A stretch of DNA of 53,180 bases from Bacteriovoracaceae bacterium (GTDB taxonomy: Bacteria > Bdellovibrionota > Bacteriovoracia > Bacteriovoracales > Bacteriovoracaceae). How positions within the stretch are numbered: the stretch's first letter is position 1; every line of letters begins with the position of its first letter. The notes beneath the pieces were generated by a model that was given only the letters and a program-made list of their open reading frames with translations, made no database searches and was not told where the DNA came from. Shown in pieces: positions 26,409 through 34,740 of the stretch. The position numbers and the translations under genes are program-made. The stretch is taken from positions 1 through 53,180 of the forward strand of contig CANCFT010000024.1 in the NCBI GenBank assembly GCA_947377285.1. The letters run 5' to 3'.

Positions 26409-27314
26409 ATGATAGAAACGTCTCAACTCCAAACTTTAGTCGCAGTAAGTGCGGCCAAAAGTTTTTCCAAAGCGGCCGAAAATCTCGGAGTCACTCAGTC
26501 GGCCATCAGCCAAAGTATCAAAAATCTCGAAAGCAAATTAGAAGTTAAATTATTTAAGCGTTCAGGAAAAAATATTGTCCTCACCCCTGAAGGAGAAAGG
26601 CTTTATCAATTCGGCGTGCATTTTTTAACTGAAATGAAAGATACGCTTGATGATCTTCAAAGTGATAAAGATTCTATGCGTGGAAAGGTTCGGATTGGCA
26701 CTCTTACAGGGATTGGTAAAAGTTGGCTGGCCCATGAAATTGTAGAATATGCTAAGGAAAATCCTGATTTAAGACTAAGTGTGCGAATGGGGCATCAAGA
26801 AGAATTGTTAATTGATTTTGAAAATAATCTCTTAGATATTTTAGTACTTCCCGAGGACGAACTTCCGGCCCATGGCGAACGTGAATTTTTTCTTGAAGAA
26901 AAATCAACGTTAGTTTTTCCTAAGAATCACAAAGATTTTAATTTTAAATCGAAACTGACCTTAGCTCAATTAGAAGAGTTGCCAACTGTTCTGTTTGATA
27001 AAGATGACCACTTGTTTTTTAAGTGGTGCCGTTCAAAATTTAAAGCAACTCCTAAGAAAATGAATATTTGTTTTACGGTAAATTCACACGGTCACATGCT
27101 TCAAGCCGTTCATGAAGGTTTAGGCGTTGCAGTCGTTCCAAATCATGTTTTAAACCGCTCCTATTTTTTAGATAAAGTTTCAACATTAGGTGGAGACTTT
27201 GAAGTTCCAAGTGGAAAGCTTTTTATCGTCTATCAAAAAGAATCTGAAAATCTCTTAAGGATTAAAAATACGATAGAGCGTTTATTATCACACAGAGATT
27301 CTTTTAAAATATGA
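26409..27314 (+). CDS. LysR-family transcriptional regulator
   Basis: A 301-residue regulator. The N-terminal winged helix is typical (LQTLVAVSAAKSFSKAAENLGVTQSAISQSIKNLE, with FKRSGKNIVLTPEG), followed by a linker helix and a periplasmic-binding-protein-like effector domain (about 90-295). The effector is unknown. AGAGGGG lies upstream of the ATG. Its TGA overlaps the ATG of the next gene (ATGA at 27311), so at least three genes form one unit. LysR regulators often control a divergent neighbour, but here the upstream neighbour is fusA in the same direction. Confidence 0.93.
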   Translation: MIETSQLQTLVAVSAAKSFSKAAENLGVTQSAISQSIKNLESKLEVKLFKRSGKNIVLTPEGERLYQFGVHFLTEMKDTLDDLQSDKDSMRGKVRIGTLTGIGKSWLAHEIVEYAKENPDLRLSVRMGHQEELLIDFENNLLDILVLPEDELPAHGEREFFLEEKSTLVFPKNHKDFNFKSKLTLAQLEELPTVLFDKDDHLFFKWCRSKFKATPKKMNICFTVNSHGHMLQAVHEGLGVAVVPNHVLNRSYFLDKVSTLGGDFEVPSGKLFIVYQKESENLLRIKNTIERLLSHRDSFKI

Positions 27315-28504
27315 TAATTGAAAATCTGCCCTTAGAAATTAAAGAATTTTTAGAGGCCATTGAAGACTTAGGGTTCTCGCTATGCCTAGTGGGAGGAACG
27401 CCTAGAGATTTTTTTTTCAACAAAAGTATTGGTTCTGATTTTGATTTTGAAATCAGACCAAATGCAAATTCAAAAATTACAATTACTCAATGGCCAAATT
27501 ATTATTTAAAGCTACATGATTTTTTTAAATTGAAAAATATTAAATTTGAAATACTTCCTTATTTAATCACGCGGGTGCATTACTTAGAAAAGGCTTTTGA
27601 ATTTTCCTCTCCTCGGATTGAAGTGGCCATTGTAGAAAATTATAGTCATCATCACTTTGAAGCGATCTTAGATCCAAATTTAAGTTATAAATCTTCGTTT
27701 ATCAGACGTGACCTTTCCATAAATGCCATTGGGATAGAATTCAACTTTAAAGGTTCTCAAGTTGAATCCCTTGTGGATCCTTATAATGGTGTAGAGGATT
27801 TAAAGCAGAAAATTTTAAATATAATTTCGAATGATTTCTTTTTAGATCCAAATCGATTTTTGCGACTTATAAGAATGAGTTTAAAGTTTGATTCGTTTAC
27901 AATTTCTGAAATTATCTTGAATCAACTTCATCTTTTTAATTTAACAGCAATCTCGAATCATCATTTTAGTGAAGAACTTTTTAAGTCTAATCCTAGTAAT
28001 TTTCTCAATACTTTTTCTCAAATGGTTAAGAAATATAATTTAGAAATTTCACCGGCTTATTTATTTTGGACTAAGTTTGAATTTCCGAAAACGATTAAAG
28101 ATAAAGACGATCTACTCGTTTTTATTTATTCTCAAAATGAAAAAGTTGCAATAGAATTAACGACCTTTTTTTCTATGCCAGAAAAAAAGATGAGTGAACT
28201 AAAATCATTTCATCAATCCTATCAAAAAATTGCTCCTCTTGTGGAAAAAGACTATTTAGCGATATTAGATCAATCGATTGAAATAGCTTTAAAAAATCCA
28301 ATCCTAAAGGATTTAAAAAATTTAGATGATAAAAAGCAGTGGAGAGAACGGTATCAAATCTATTTTGGTCATAAAAATTTATTGGTTCAATGGAGAGATT
28401 GGGAAAATATTGAAGTTAGCTCCGATGAGCTCTTTGCAATTGATTCAACTTTGAGATCGTATTATCGATATTATAAAACTTTAAAAAAGATTTTTTTAAA
28501 ATGA
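27311..28504 (+). CDS. tRNA nucleotidyltransferase / poly(A) polymerase family protein
   Basis: The head domain of a class II CCA-adding enzyme or poly(A) polymerase is recognisable: LVGGTPRDFF (27-36) is the nucleotide-binding loop, GSDFDFE carries the two metal-binding aspartates (43 and 45), FIRRDLSINAIGIEF is motif B, DPYNGVEDLKQKIL follows, and DPNRFLRLIRMSLKF is the RLLRAAR-like motif. All appear intact, so it is probably active in adding CCA or A to RNA ends. The C-terminal part is divergent and lacks an HD domain. It overlaps both neighbours by ATGA, which is unusual company (a LysR regulator and a GNAT) for a housekeeping tRNA enzyme. Confidence 0.82.
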   Translation: MIIENLPLEIKEFLEAIEDLGFSLCLVGGTPRDFFFNKSIGSDFDFEIRPNANSKITITQWPNYYLKLHDFFKLKNIKFEILPYLITRVHYLEKAFEFSSPRIEVAIVENYSHHHFEAILDPNLSYKSSFIRRDLSINAIGIEFNFKGSQVESLVDPYNGVEDLKQKILNIISNDFFLDPNRFLRLIRMSLKFDSFTISEIILNQLHLFNLTAISNHHFSEELFKSNPSNFLNTFSQMVKKYNLEISPAYLFWTKFEFPKTIKDKDDLLVFIYSQNEKVAIELTTFFSMPEKKMSELKSFHQSYQKIAPLVEKDYLAILDQSIEIALKNPILKDLKNLDDKKQWRERYQIYFGHKNLLVQWRDWENIEVSSDELFAIDSTLRSYYRYYKTLKKIFLK

Positions 28505-29028
28505 CAGAAATTATTTCACTTCCAGAATTAACAGAAGACTTACTATCTCAAATCAAATGGATATTTTTTACATCTTCATCTTTGAAAGAATTTTCTTCAG
28601 CAGAGAGAAAAGAGGCTTTTTTTAAAAGATGGTGTGGGGATTATTTAACCTATTATCCACAAGAATTTTTTATTATGAAAGATGGCCCAAAAATATTAGG
28701 CTATCTCAGTGGTTGTAGCGACTCAATCGGAGCACGGAAGATTTTAGAAGTTCCAGCATTTGATCTTTTTAGTGATCAATTCATTCAATTTCCGGCCCAT
28801 TTTCATATTAATTTTCACCCTGAGACAAGAGGGAAAGGTCTGGGGAGTTTGCTCGTTGAAAATTATTGCATAAGCCTTAAAGACAAAAAAAATATTTTAG
28901 GAGTTCATTTGATTACTTCAGATGGGGCCCCAAATATTTCTTTCTATCGAAGATTGGGATTTAATCAAGAAATTCAACGTGAATCAGGCCTGATGAAGTT
29001 ACTTTTTATGGGTAAAATATTTGAGTAA
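28501..29028 (+). CDS. GNAT-family N-acetyltransferase
   Basis: A 175-residue acetyl-CoA-dependent acetyltransferase. The acetyl-CoA loop is HPETRGKGLGSLLVENY (motif A), and the C-terminal SFYRRLGFNQ is the usual motif B end. The family acetylates amines on small molecules or proteins; the acceptor is not predictable. Its start overlaps the stop of the preceding gene (ATGA), so it is translationally coupled. Confidence 0.88.
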   Translation: MTEIISLPELTEDLLSQIKWIFFTSSSLKEFSSAERKEAFFKRWCGDYLTYYPQEFFIMKDGPKILGYLSGCSDSIGARKILEVPAFDLFSDQFIQFPAHFHINFHPETRGKGLGSLLVENYCISLKDKKNILGVHLITSDGAPNISFYRRLGFNQEIQRESGLMKLLFMGKIFE

Positions 29029-29097
29029 AATGAGCCAGTATTGCCGAGCTAGAAATCTCCATAAAAATATGTTAGGATAAAAGGAGAGGTTAGTTTT

Positions 29098-29526
29098 ATG
29101 GTCGATTTACAATCTATTCTGGCCGAACATCGCTCCAAAAAAAAGATGGATAACTCCCATAATAAAGGGGGGGGAGGAACTAACCTCAAACCCACAAATT
29201 CTGAAATTCCTGATATTTTTTTTGATAAAATCATCATCGATTTTAAACTAAATCGAATTGAAATTTTAGTCCTAATGTATATCTATCGCCGGGTTTGGTG
29301 TTTTCCTAATTTACACCGTTCACACGGAATTTCCCAAATGATGTCTCACACCGAAATGGCCAAAAATATGGGGCTTGCCATTGATGATGTCTATACGGCA
29401 CTTAGAAAGCTAGAAGAACACGATATGATTCGTACTATTCGTGCAGGCCAGTATTTCTCTCGTCGCTTTTTTTCAAAAGAAATGGATGATCTCTTTGAAC
29501 AAAGCTATGACGACTTTGAACTTTAA
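29098..29526 (+). CDS. Winged-helix DNA-binding protein with an in-frame G8 tract
   Basis: A 142-residue protein. Residues about 45-125 resemble the winged helix of replication-initiator or phage RepO-type proteins: a long helix (NRIEILVLMYIYRRVWCF), SHTEMAKNMGLAIDDVYTALRKLEEHDMI as recognition unit, and a wing. The first 40 residues are polar, basic and probably disordered. Eight consecutive Gs (29167-29174) encode part of the KGGGGTN turn between the two parts, so a one-base slip would abolish the DNA-binding domain. AAGGAGAGG precedes the ATG. The target is unknown, and no plasmid or phage gene is nearby. Confidence 0.72.
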   Translation: MVDLQSILAEHRSKKKMDNSHNKGGGGTNLKPTNSEIPDIFFDKIIIDFKLNRIEILVLMYIYRRVWCFPNLHRSHGISQMMSHTEMAKNMGLAIDDVYTALRKLEEHDMIRTIRAGQYFSRRFFSKEMDDLFEQSYDDFEL

Positions 29527-29603
29527 TAGCTAATCCTTCAGTTTTAATTTTATTCATGATAAAACATTTCCAAATAATTAAAAAAATAAATTTGGGGATT
29601 TTG

Positions 29604-30350
29604 ATGGAATCATTATTGAATCACTCTGAGCTAGAAGTATTACATAAGAATGTGTCGAACCATTCAATGTACAATAAAATTTTAACCATTAGCGATTTAA
29701 AAATAATGATGGAGACTCATGTCTTTGCCGTATGGGATTTTATGTCCTTACTAAAGCGTTTACAAAGAGAAATCACTTGTGTCGAATTGCCATGGAAGCC
29801 AAGTTCTTACCCTAAAAAATTAGTCCGCTTAATTAATGAAATTGTTTTGGGAGAAGAAAGTGACCTTGATCAAAATGGTGAAGCCATTGATCACTTTACG
29901 CTTTATTTAAATTCAATGGATGAAGTCGGCGCTAAATATTCTAAACTTTTAAATTTTATTGAAACTAAAGATTTTTCACTAATGACTCCAGCTCAAAATA
30001 ATTTCGTCGAATTTAATTTAAATTTAGCAACTCACGGGGCAATCCACGAAGTGGCCGCAGCCTTTTTTTATGGTAGAGAGAAGTTAATACCTGACATGTT
30101 TACTTCTATTTTAAATGATTTAGAAAAAAATATTCACCAAGATGATCAAAGCCGTTTCCCTAATCTAAAGTATTATCTAATCAGACATATTGAAATCGAT
30201 GGTGGTGAACATTCTCATCAGGCCCACGATTGTTTAAGTGCTCTCTGTGGAACTGATCAAAAGAAGTGGGATGAAGCAAGGCTTTCAGGAATTAATTCAT
30301 TAAAACTTCGCTCTGCACTTTGGGATGAAGTCGAAAAGAACTTAAACTAA
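29604..30350 (+). CDS. DUF3050 (haem-oxygenase-like fold) protein
   Basis: A 248-residue protein matching the DUF3050 family: METHVFAVWDFMSLLKRLQREITC is its signature N-terminal helix, and YLIRHIEIDGGEHSHQA its C-terminal signature. The spaced Glu, His and Asp residues on helices (METH, ATHGAIHEV, RHIEIDGGEH) are of the kind that bind a di-metal centre in haem-oxygenase-like oxidases and oxygenases, so an oxidative role is possible. Only the family is clear. The start is ATG 29604 with GGGGA upstream; an earlier in-frame ATG at 29556 has no ribosome-binding site. Confidence 0.82.
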   Translation: MESLLNHSELEVLHKNVSNHSMYNKILTISDLKIMMETHVFAVWDFMSLLKRLQREITCVELPWKPSSYPKKLVRLINEIVLGEESDLDQNGEAIDHFTLYLNSMDEVGAKYSKLLNFIETKDFSLMTPAQNNFVEFNLNLATHGAIHEVAAAFFYGREKLIPDMFTSILNDLEKNIHQDDQSRFPNLKYYLIRHIEIDGGEHSHQAHDCLSALCGTDQKKWDEARLSGINSLKLRSALWDEVEKNLN

Positions 30351-30438
30351 ATCGAAAATCATATTTTCTTACATCACTGTCCATTCAATAAAACTTCTCC
30401 CATAATTGAAAAGGACACTGTTTTTCAAGGAGGAAAAT

Positions 30439-31680
30439 ATGAGAACACTTTCAGTAGTGACTGGTTTACTGTGCCTAGTTGCAGTCAATATTCAATCAGC
30501 TCACGCAAAATCAGCAGATGCATTTTTTAAAAGATTTCAAGTTGTCAGGTCAGCTGATGGTAAATTAGTTGGTATTAGAGACAGGACACTTCCTGTTAAA
30601 TTCTCAGTTACTCCTTATGTAAATTTAATTAAGTCTCAGCTTCTTAATGAACAATCATTGATTGGCCAAAATCTTGCGAGTGGAGCCTATGAATCAGATG
30701 TAAAAAGTGTAGTAGAAGAAGGACTTGATCATAATCTAGCAGGATACCAATCAGCTTTTGATAATAATGTTGATATGGTTGTTGATTCATTAAAAAAGTT
30801 AGCCATTCTAAATGTTGATGGACTTTTTTCTCATGAAGTCTTTAAAGATGTTGTCGCAAAATATGAAGGAAAATTAACAGATGCACTTTTGTTACTTGAC
30901 CCTAGCATGATTGCAAATGTAAACGATTCGTCTTATTTTTATAAAAAAAATGTAACATACAAAGCAGTAACTTGGGGTCTTGAATTTGCTCGTAAAAGAG
31001 TTTCAAGTGTTCCAATGCTTAATACTGTCAGTTATGTTGTTGTTCAAGTTGAAAAACTCATTACTGAAAGAAGACAATTTCACCAGAATATGCTTCTTCA
31101 TTACTTAGAAAATTTCAAAGAATCCGAATTAGGACTTACTCATGATGAAGTAAGTTTGATTTGGTCATCAATTTATGAGTCGCGCATTGAGTGGTACGCA
31201 TTTTGGGAATCAAATAGTGCCAAAGGTAACTGGAGTAAATATGGTGTGAATAATTTCTACTTCAACTTTAGAGCTGCATCAAATAATTTAAGAAATTCTC
31301 AAAGTATTTATTCAGAAGTAAGCGATAGAATGAATTTTGCATTCCAAAAAGTAACTTATAATAATGAGAAAGTGATTGTTAATCTTTTTGATAAAGAAAG
31401 TTTTTATCAAAATAGACCTGCCGTTGCCTATAATTACGATCGTCCAACACAAATTGTACGTAAAAGAGTGATCTTAAACTTAGCTCAACTAGGATTAAGC
31501 TTTATTCCTTTGAGTGCAATTATAAAAGATAACGTAAGTTCATTTATAAGTTCATTTTATGAAACTCAAAAAATTACTGAAGGTGCTTTATATGGATATT
31601 TCGAGTCTAATGGTGATTCGGTAGGGCAAAAACAAATTCATGCTCAGTATTTTAATCCATTTGATAGTCTAACTCTCTAA
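30439..31680 (+). CDS. Exported protein of unknown function
   Basis: A 413-residue exported protein that I do not recognise. The signal peptide (RTLSVVTGLLCLVAVNIQSAHA) is clear. The mature chain is helical and mixed in charge, and has two weakly hydrophobic stretches (about 175-200 and 350-370). The start is ATG 30439 behind a perfect AGGAGG; a TTG eleven codons upstream lacks support. Just before the ribosome-binding site, TTGAAAA (30406-30412) and TTTTCAA (30422-30428) can form a leader hairpin. The gene ends at its own terminator, so it is a single-gene unit. Confidence 0.75.
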   Translation: MRTLSVVTGLLCLVAVNIQSAHAKSADAFFKRFQVVRSADGKLVGIRDRTLPVKFSVTPYVNLIKSQLLNEQSLIGQNLASGAYESDVKSVVEEGLDHNLAGYQSAFDNNVDMVVDSLKKLAILNVDGLFSHEVFKDVVAKYEGKLTDALLLLDPSMIANVNDSSYFYKKNVTYKAVTWGLEFARKRVSSVPMLNTVSYVVVQVEKLITERRQFHQNMLLHYLENFKESELGLTHDEVSLIWSSIYESRIEWYAFWESNSAKGNWSKYGVNNFYFNFRAASNNLRNSQSIYSEVSDRMNFAFQKVTYNNEKVIVNLFDKESFYQNRPAVAYNYDRPTQIVRKRVILNLAQLGLSFIPLSAIIKDNVSSFISSFYETQKITEGALYGYFESNGDSVGQKQIHAQYFNPFDSLTL

Positions 31681-31695
31681 AGTTTAAAATCCGGG

Positions 31696-31738
31696 AACTT
31701 CCAGTAAGTCTTTAGAATAGATTTACTGGAAGTTTTTT
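31696..31738 (+). terminator. Intrinsic terminator after the exported protein gene
   Basis: AACTTCCAGTAA (31696-31707) pairs perfectly with TTACTGGAAGTT (31723-31734), followed by a T-run to 31738. Confidence 0.85.
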
Positions 31739-31867
31739 CAAGTTGTTAATTTTATACTCAAATCTATTTTAAAAATTCTCATAATAAACCATGTAAAAAA
31801 TTCATAACTTAGTCGATTTTCACTCTGTAGTGATAAGATTTGCGGGATTTTCTATTAGGGAAAAAGC

Positions 31868-32773
31868 ATGTTTAAAAAATTATCTATTCTTGTAATACCT
31901 TTGATTGTTTTTTTTAACACTGCATTTGCCTTTGGAAAAATTAGCAATCTAGATGCAATATATGGGCAAGATAACAGACGTTTTGTTGACCAATTTTCCT
32001 CTCCGAAAATTAAAAATCTTTCTGAATCGGTGGCCTTAATTATTTCAAAAGATTCAATTATTAAAAATTTATTTTTCTCGAGCGTAAGCGCAAAACTCCT
32101 AAGTGATACTGATGGAATTAATTTGTGTATTGATGAAAAATATTCAAATCACCATACTCTTAATTCATGTACTGGTTTTCTTATTGGAGAAAATTTACTG
32201 GCAAGTGCAGGTCACTGCTTTATGAATTCATCTGATTGTGAAAATAAATTAATTGCTTTTAATGTTAGAGTAAAAAATGAAACGAGTTCAGGTTATAGTG
32301 TGTTAAACAAAAATATTTATGAATGTAGTGAGATCGTCACAAGTGTTTTTGATTCATCTGGTATTCAAGATTATTCTGTCATTCGATTGAATAAGAAAGT
32401 TACAGGTATTATGCCACTCAAGTTAAGAAACGTTGGTAGTCTGCAGGAGACTGATAAAGTTTTTATGATTGGGCACCCGATGGGACTCCCTCTCGTTGCG
32501 ACCAGAGCAGCACGAATTAGCGACCTCACAATGCCTCATAGTTTTAAAGCATCACTTGATTCTTTCGAAGGAAACTCTGGTTCTCCCGTTTTTAATAGTG
32601 AGACGATGGAAGTTGAAGGTATTTTAGTTCGTGGAGAAGAAGATTTTCTTCTCGATCAAACTGATAAATGTTATCGTTACGCTAAGTATGAACAAAATGG
32701 AATTGATCCAACTTCACTCAAAGGTGAAGGAGTGAATCGAATCCTAGATATTAATTCATTTATAAATCACTAA
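31868..32773 (+). CDS. Exported trypsin-like (S1 fold) serine protease
   Basis: A 301-residue secreted protease. The signal peptide ends near AFA (21). The catalytic triad is His116 (ASAGHC), Asp168 (QDYSVIRL) and Ser237 (EGNSGSP). GFLIGENLLASAGHC is the standard entry to the active site, and the GNSGSP form resembles V8/glutamyl-endopeptidase and HtrA-like enzymes more than chymotrypsin. There is no PDZ domain and no autotransporter tail. Cys117 with Cys101, and further cysteines at 87 and 124, could form disulfides. AGGGA lies before the ATG. A secreted protease fits a predatory or scavenging way of life, but that is inference. Confidence 0.88.
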   Translation: MFKKLSILVIPLIVFFNTAFAFGKISNLDAIYGQDNRRFVDQFSSPKIKNLSESVALIISKDSIIKNLFFSSVSAKLLSDTDGINLCIDEKYSNHHTLNSCTGFLIGENLLASAGHCFMNSSDCENKLIAFNVRVKNETSSGYSVLNKNIYECSEIVTSVFDSSGIQDYSVIRLNKKVTGIMPLKLRNVGSLQETDKVFMIGHPMGLPLVATRAARISDLTMPHSFKASLDSFEGNSGSPVFNSETMEVEGILVRGEEDFLLDQTDKCYRYAKYEQNGIDPTSLKGEGVNRILDINSFINH

Positions 32774-32794
32774 AAATTATTCAGTTAGGTATAC

Positions 32795-34078
32795 ATGGGA
32801 CAAGTAGGATTTGGAAGTTATCGGATAAGCAAACGTTCAAGAGAGCACAAGCTTGCTCTTCTAAAAGCTTTAGAACTTGGGTGTCCATTGATAGATACCT
32901 CATCAAATTATACAGATGGTGAATCAGAAGAACTAATAGGTGAGGTTCTTAATGAAAATCCTCAATTTAATCCGATTTTAGTAACAAAGGCCGGATATAT
33001 TCAAGGCCGCAATTTAAGTCAATTAGTTACTCTTAATGAAGCGGGATTGGCGTTAGAGGATATTGTTGATTTAGGTGATGAGTTAAAACATTCTATTCAT
33101 CCTGAGTTTTTGAAAAACCAATTAGATAATTCATTGATGCGTTTAAAAAGAAATTCAGTAGACATTTTCTTACTACATAACCCTGAATATTATTTTCAAT
33201 CTGTAGGTGCGACACAAGTTGAATATTACCAACGAATTGAAAAAGCATTTCGCTTCTTAGAAGAAGAAGTTCAAAACGGTCGAATTAAGTCTTATGGTAT
33301 TAGTTCAAATCACTTTATTTATCCTCTTTCTGATTTAGAAGTCACAGATCTTTCTAAGGTAATAAACATCGCTCAAAAAATATCAACTAAAAATCATTTC
33401 AAGACAATTGAGTTCCCTTTTAATTTAATTGAAATTGGAGCTCTTGAGAAATTTGGCGAATACGGAGATAAAAGTTTATTGGAACTTGCCCAATTAAACG
33501 GATTAACGACAATTGTTAATAGACCATTAAATGCATTTACAAATAATCAATTAGTGAGACTTGCTACTTATGACTTCTTGACTCAAGACTTTGATGAAAA
33601 TAAAGCACTTGCTGATTTTGAATTAGTTATGAAAACGATTGAAGAAAAGTGGAATGCAGCAACTGCAGATGATGAAGTTTCTCATGGTGAAAATTTTAAT
33701 GATGTAACATTGATTAAACAATTTAAGGAATTATGGAATACACTGCCGACTCCAGATGCCGTAGAGCAAGTTTATCACGGTCATTTTTTTCCCTTTTTAG
33801 CTAGACTTTGGGGCAATGGAGGCCTGAATGCACAAGAGGCCGCTCCGATGTATCAATTATTTGAGCATTCAATTCAATATTCTCGAATTAATATGACAAA
33901 AAAAGCCCTTGAATTTAAATCACAAGCTCTCAGTGTTGGATTAATACCTGACGAAATGGAAAAGTTTTTTTCTGTATTGGTTATTGAGACTTATCTTAAC
34001 TATGGATTTGATTACGTTGTTAATGGAATGAGAAAGCCAGAGTATGTTGGTCAGGTTAGTCATCTTTTTGAACAATAA
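32795..34078 (+). CDS. Aldo/keto reductase family protein with C-terminal extension
   Basis: A 427-residue protein. The first 280 or so residues are an aldo/keto reductase barrel with the family tetrad: Asp34 and Tyr39 in IDTSSNYTDG, the lysine in LVTKAGY and the histidine in FLLHNPEYY. FGSYRIS is the conserved entry strand. The extra 150 residues at the C-terminus are helical and not part of the normal fold. The substrate is unknown. It starts 21 bases after the protease gene, so the two may be co-transcribed. Confidence 0.85.
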   Translation: MGQVGFGSYRISKRSREHKLALLKALELGCPLIDTSSNYTDGESEELIGEVLNENPQFNPILVTKAGYIQGRNLSQLVTLNEAGLALEDIVDLGDELKHSIHPEFLKNQLDNSLMRLKRNSVDIFLLHNPEYYFQSVGATQVEYYQRIEKAFRFLEEEVQNGRIKSYGISSNHFIYPLSDLEVTDLSKVINIAQKISTKNHFKTIEFPFNLIEIGALEKFGEYGDKSLLELAQLNGLTTIVNRPLNAFTNNQLVRLATYDFLTQDFDENKALADFELVMKTIEEKWNAATADDEVSHGENFNDVTLIKQFKELWNTLPTPDAVEQVYHGHFFPFLARLWGNGGLNAQEAAPMYQLFEHSIQYSRINMTKKALEFKSQALSVGLIPDEMEKFFSVLVIETYLNYGFDYVVNGMRKPEYVGQVSHLFEQ

Positions 34079-34080
34079 AA

Positions 34081-34108
34081 TAATCTCTTAGGCAAAAATT
34101 GCCGATGA
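34081..34108 (+). promoter_or_regulatory. Possible sigma-28-type promoter before the GTG-start gene
   Basis: TAAT (34081-34084), 16 bases, then GCCGATGA (34101-34108), the same spacing as the motA promoter and close to the GCCGATAA consensus. The -35 is weak. Confidence 0.4.
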
Positions 34109-34112
34109 CTTT

Positions 34113-34131
34113 CTAACAAAAAAATTGTTAG
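34113..34131 (+). promoter_or_regulatory. Hairpin overlapping a ribosome-binding site
   Basis: CTAACAA (34113-34119) and TTGTTAG (34125-34131) form a hairpin with a five-A loop. Its 3' arm takes in the first two bases of the AGGAGG (34130-34135) that serves the GTG start at 34141, so folding could limit translation. Confidence 0.4.
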
Positions 34132-34140
34132 GAGGTTTCG

Positions 34141-34665
34141 GTGCAAAAGAAAAGAATTCTTGCCTTTATTAGTTCACTTATATTTTCACTCATATTTTCT
34201 TTTATATTTTCATTTAGCGCAAATGCCGCAGAAAAATTACTGAGTATTGTTGCCAGTGATATTGATACTGATTTTGCTAAAATTATTTATGAAATGGACC
34301 AGGATGAACGCCAAATTATTCATCTCTATTTAGATACCTATCATAATTCACAACTCACAACTCGAAATGAACTTAAAGCTGATGAGCTAAAAGGTGGAAT
34401 TATTCTTAACCAAAAAGATAAAATAATTATCGTCCGCATGTATAGTGATAATTATGATTCTGAAAGAGGTGGAATTATTTATCTTGATACTCTTTATAAC
34501 GGTCTCAATGGAGAAAGAAGAGAGTATATGATGGATCTCGCTATAGATAAAAATGGTCCGGTACTTATTCAGAATAAAATTCAATTTCATAAAATGAATC
34601 TCGTTGCGAAGAGGTCAAAAGTTTTTGGAGTCATTGGAATTGAAAAAGTTAAGTTTGAGAATTAA
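34141..34665 (+). CDS. Small exported protein with a repetitive signal peptide
   Basis: A 174-residue exported protein that I do not recognise. It starts with GTG, five bases after a strong AGGAGG. The signal peptide core contains three near-copies of (L/F)IFS, encoded by three repeats of ATATTTTC, and ends SANAAE. The mature 145 residues look like an alternating alpha/beta or beta fold with many charged residues and no cysteine. A sigma-28-like promoter upstream, and its place before a chemoreceptor gene, hint at a link with motility, which remains unproven. Confidence 0.72.
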   Translation: MQKKRILAFISSLIFSLIFSFIFSFSANAAEKLLSIVASDIDTDFAKIIYEMDQDERQIIHLYLDTYHNSQLTTRNELKADELKGGIILNQKDKIIIVRMYSDNYDSERGGIIYLDTLYNGLNGERREYMMDLAIDKNGPVLIQNKIQFHKMNLVAKRSKVFGVIGIEKVKFEN

Positions 34666-34676
34666 GGTTAAATTAA

Positions 34677-34704
34677 TAAAAGTTTTTTAAGGAAATTCCG
34701 ATTT
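34677..34704 (+). promoter_or_regulatory. Possible sigma-28-type promoter of the chemoreceptor gene
   Basis: TAAA (34677-34680), 16 bases, then TCCGATTT (34697-34704), with the same spacing as the motA promoter. The predicted start is about 30 bases before the ATG. Confidence 0.45.
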
Positions 34705-34740
34705 TTAATTTACTATAAAATAGAATACTATATTTTTTCG

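Noticed and set aside
29098..29526. A plasmid or prophage replication gene, suggested by the RepO-like winged helix.
   Set aside because: No other phage or plasmid gene, attachment site or tRNA border is present around it; only a DNA-binding call is justified.
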